A DNA stretch of 64,000 bases from Lunularia cruciata. Lineage: Eukaryota > Streptophyta > Marchantiopsida > Lunulariales > Lunulariaceae. Positions 62,873-64,000 of this stretch are shown here, one piece after another. Where the stretch lies: NCBI GenBank assembly GCA_948567375.1, contig OX419755.1:63926944-63990943 (forward strand), written 5' to 3'. How positions within the stretch are numbered: the first letter of the stretch is position 1; each line of letters begins with the position of its first letter. The position numbers and the translations under genes were made by a program. Under the pieces are notes generated by a model. That model searched no databases, was not told the origin of the DNA, and saw nothing but the letters and a program-made list of their open reading frames with translations.

Positions 62873-63299
62873 TGCGAGAAATCGTTTAAGCAAGAGAGGC
62901 ACGTGGCAAGTGGGTCCCATGCAAGAAAATGCAAGTTCCCTATCATACTGTACATCGTGCTAGGAAGAATTGTATATCATATTGCACTGGGAAGAAGACC
63001 ACAGTATGTGTATTTTGTGTAGTTACAGAAAAGATATACAGTAAAGGGGTGACTCTGTGAGCTATGGGCTAAATATTGGCCAGCTTGGACAGAAGCTCCC
63101 CGCCTGTTTCAAAGAGCAGAGTCTCTCACGTCTCTCTAGATGCTGTAGATACTGAGGCTGGTATAGCCATGCATATTCTTCTCTTTTTGGAATACAGGGC
63201 AAAGTTGTCAACCAGGCGTTAGAATCAGTAATCTTTACCACCCAAAACCTAACCAGGTGCCAGAACCACTAATCCTTAGTAGTTAGAACCAGAAGTGTA

Positions 63300-63700
63300 A
63301 ATAAGTAAAGCAAGAGGGTAGAGACAAGAATGGAGTCAGCTCTACAGCAGAGAGCAAGTGGATGTAGTGAGAAAGAGGGTGGAGACAAAATCGAGTCTGC
63401 AGAGGAGTGGATGCAATAAGCGAAAGGGTCCAGGCAAGAAGCGATTCATCTGTCGATGTCAAAGCACGTACAATAGACTGCTGGGAACAAGTAGACGTAG
63501 CGAGCAAGAAGGATGGAGACAAGAAGCGAGTTAGCAAACCATTGGGCTATTAGCTAGTGGAAGCAATAAGCAAGTGGGCACAGTCAAGAAACTGTTCAAC
63601 TCTGGATGGAATATGCATATAGATCCATGCAAGCAGCGCTTGACGTAAAGGCAAGTGGAATTAATACACAAGTGGATGCATTCAAGAAACAATGCAGACT
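63300..63700. repeat. Degenerate minisatellite-like array
   Basis: Several imperfect units of about 70-80 bp share AAGTGGATG-AGT, GCAAGAGGGTGGAGACAAGAA and GAGTCAGC-type pieces. Confidence 0.55.
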
Positions 63701-63849
63701 TACCTGTCCTACCGTCTAGTGTAGCAAGCCCCCAGTTTCTTGCGAAATATAGCCGGCGGGTATATTACACAGGCTTATTTGCGTAATGAAATACACACCC
63801 CATTGTAAACAACCCGGTTCCATACCCACTTAAACAGATATATTGGGAA

Positions 63850-63960
63850 TTGAGATAGAAGCGGTTCAAAGAACGAGGAATCATGATCCCATTAAAAGTG
63901 CAACGATATTCAGATGATGTGATATAAATATGATATAAGCAAATCGAAATGAATAGCGAC
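63850..63960. repeat. R2 short repeat outside the ABC intron
   Basis: It has a GCGGTTCAAAGAACG-AGGAATC segment followed by a CATTAAAAGTGCAACGATATTCAGATGATG portion. A companion at about 60890-60960 has CCGTTCAAAGAACGGGGGAT. Both match the core of the intron-10 units. Confidence 0.55.
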
Positions 63961-64000
63961 ACTGGAAGTGGAGATCAGTGAATCTAACTAAACGAATATA

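Noticed and set aside
62609-62920. Hydrophobic minus-strand ORF resembling a membrane protein
   Set aside because: It is the complement of a purine-rich tandem duplication, which automatically yields Leu/Ser/Phe-rich translations.

Overview
The window is nuclear DNA of a land plant. Two genes support this: a minus-strand Dof transcription factor (a plant-specific family) cut by the left edge, and an 18-exon minus-strand half-size ABC transporter of the plastid TAP-like ABCB26 type with a transit-peptide-like N-terminus. All splice junctions I could place are GT-AG. The rest is AT-rich, repeat-laden plant intergenic sequence. I cannot name the species. No bacterial operon, CRISPR array, rRNA or tRNA gene was seen.

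Layout. 1-1557: Dof gene of the cycling-Dof (CDF-like) type, exon 1 at 1402-1557 and exon 2 from 1041 to the edge. 1558-9.4 kb: non-coding, with two copies of a ~100-bp dispersed repeat (called R1 here). 9.3-9.95 kb: fossil of a Ty3/gypsy chromovirus 3' end. 10-15.5 kb: AT-rich, an ATA microsatellite and a perfect 29-bp palindrome. 15552-21858: decayed Ty3/gypsy element with both LTRs, a tRNA-iMet-type primer site and a polypurine tract, followed 40 bp later by a third LTR in inverted orientation (21899-22464). 22.5-35.4 kb: mostly unannotatable, with two hairpins and two reverse copies of R1. 35.7-36.75 kb: broken non-LTR (LINE-type) reverse transcriptase. 40228-56076: the ABC transporter. 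58097-58885: last exons of a possible small membrane-protein gene. 59-64 kb: degenerate dispersed and tandem repeats.

The ABC transporter reads as a complete 777-residue protein whose exons join in phase. All canonical nucleotide-binding motifs are present. It carries a ~9-kb intron 10, while its other introns are 0.1-0.7 kb. That intron holds an antisense Ty1/copia retrotransposon (about 44520-50541), a 300-bp near-identical direct repeat on either side of it, and many copies of a second short repeat (R2).

I found no convincing undescribed multi-gene system. The observations most worth following are structural: the R1 repeat family, the intron-10 architecture, the rearranged copia 3' end, the head-to-head gypsy LTRs and the perfect hairpin at 25364-25408.
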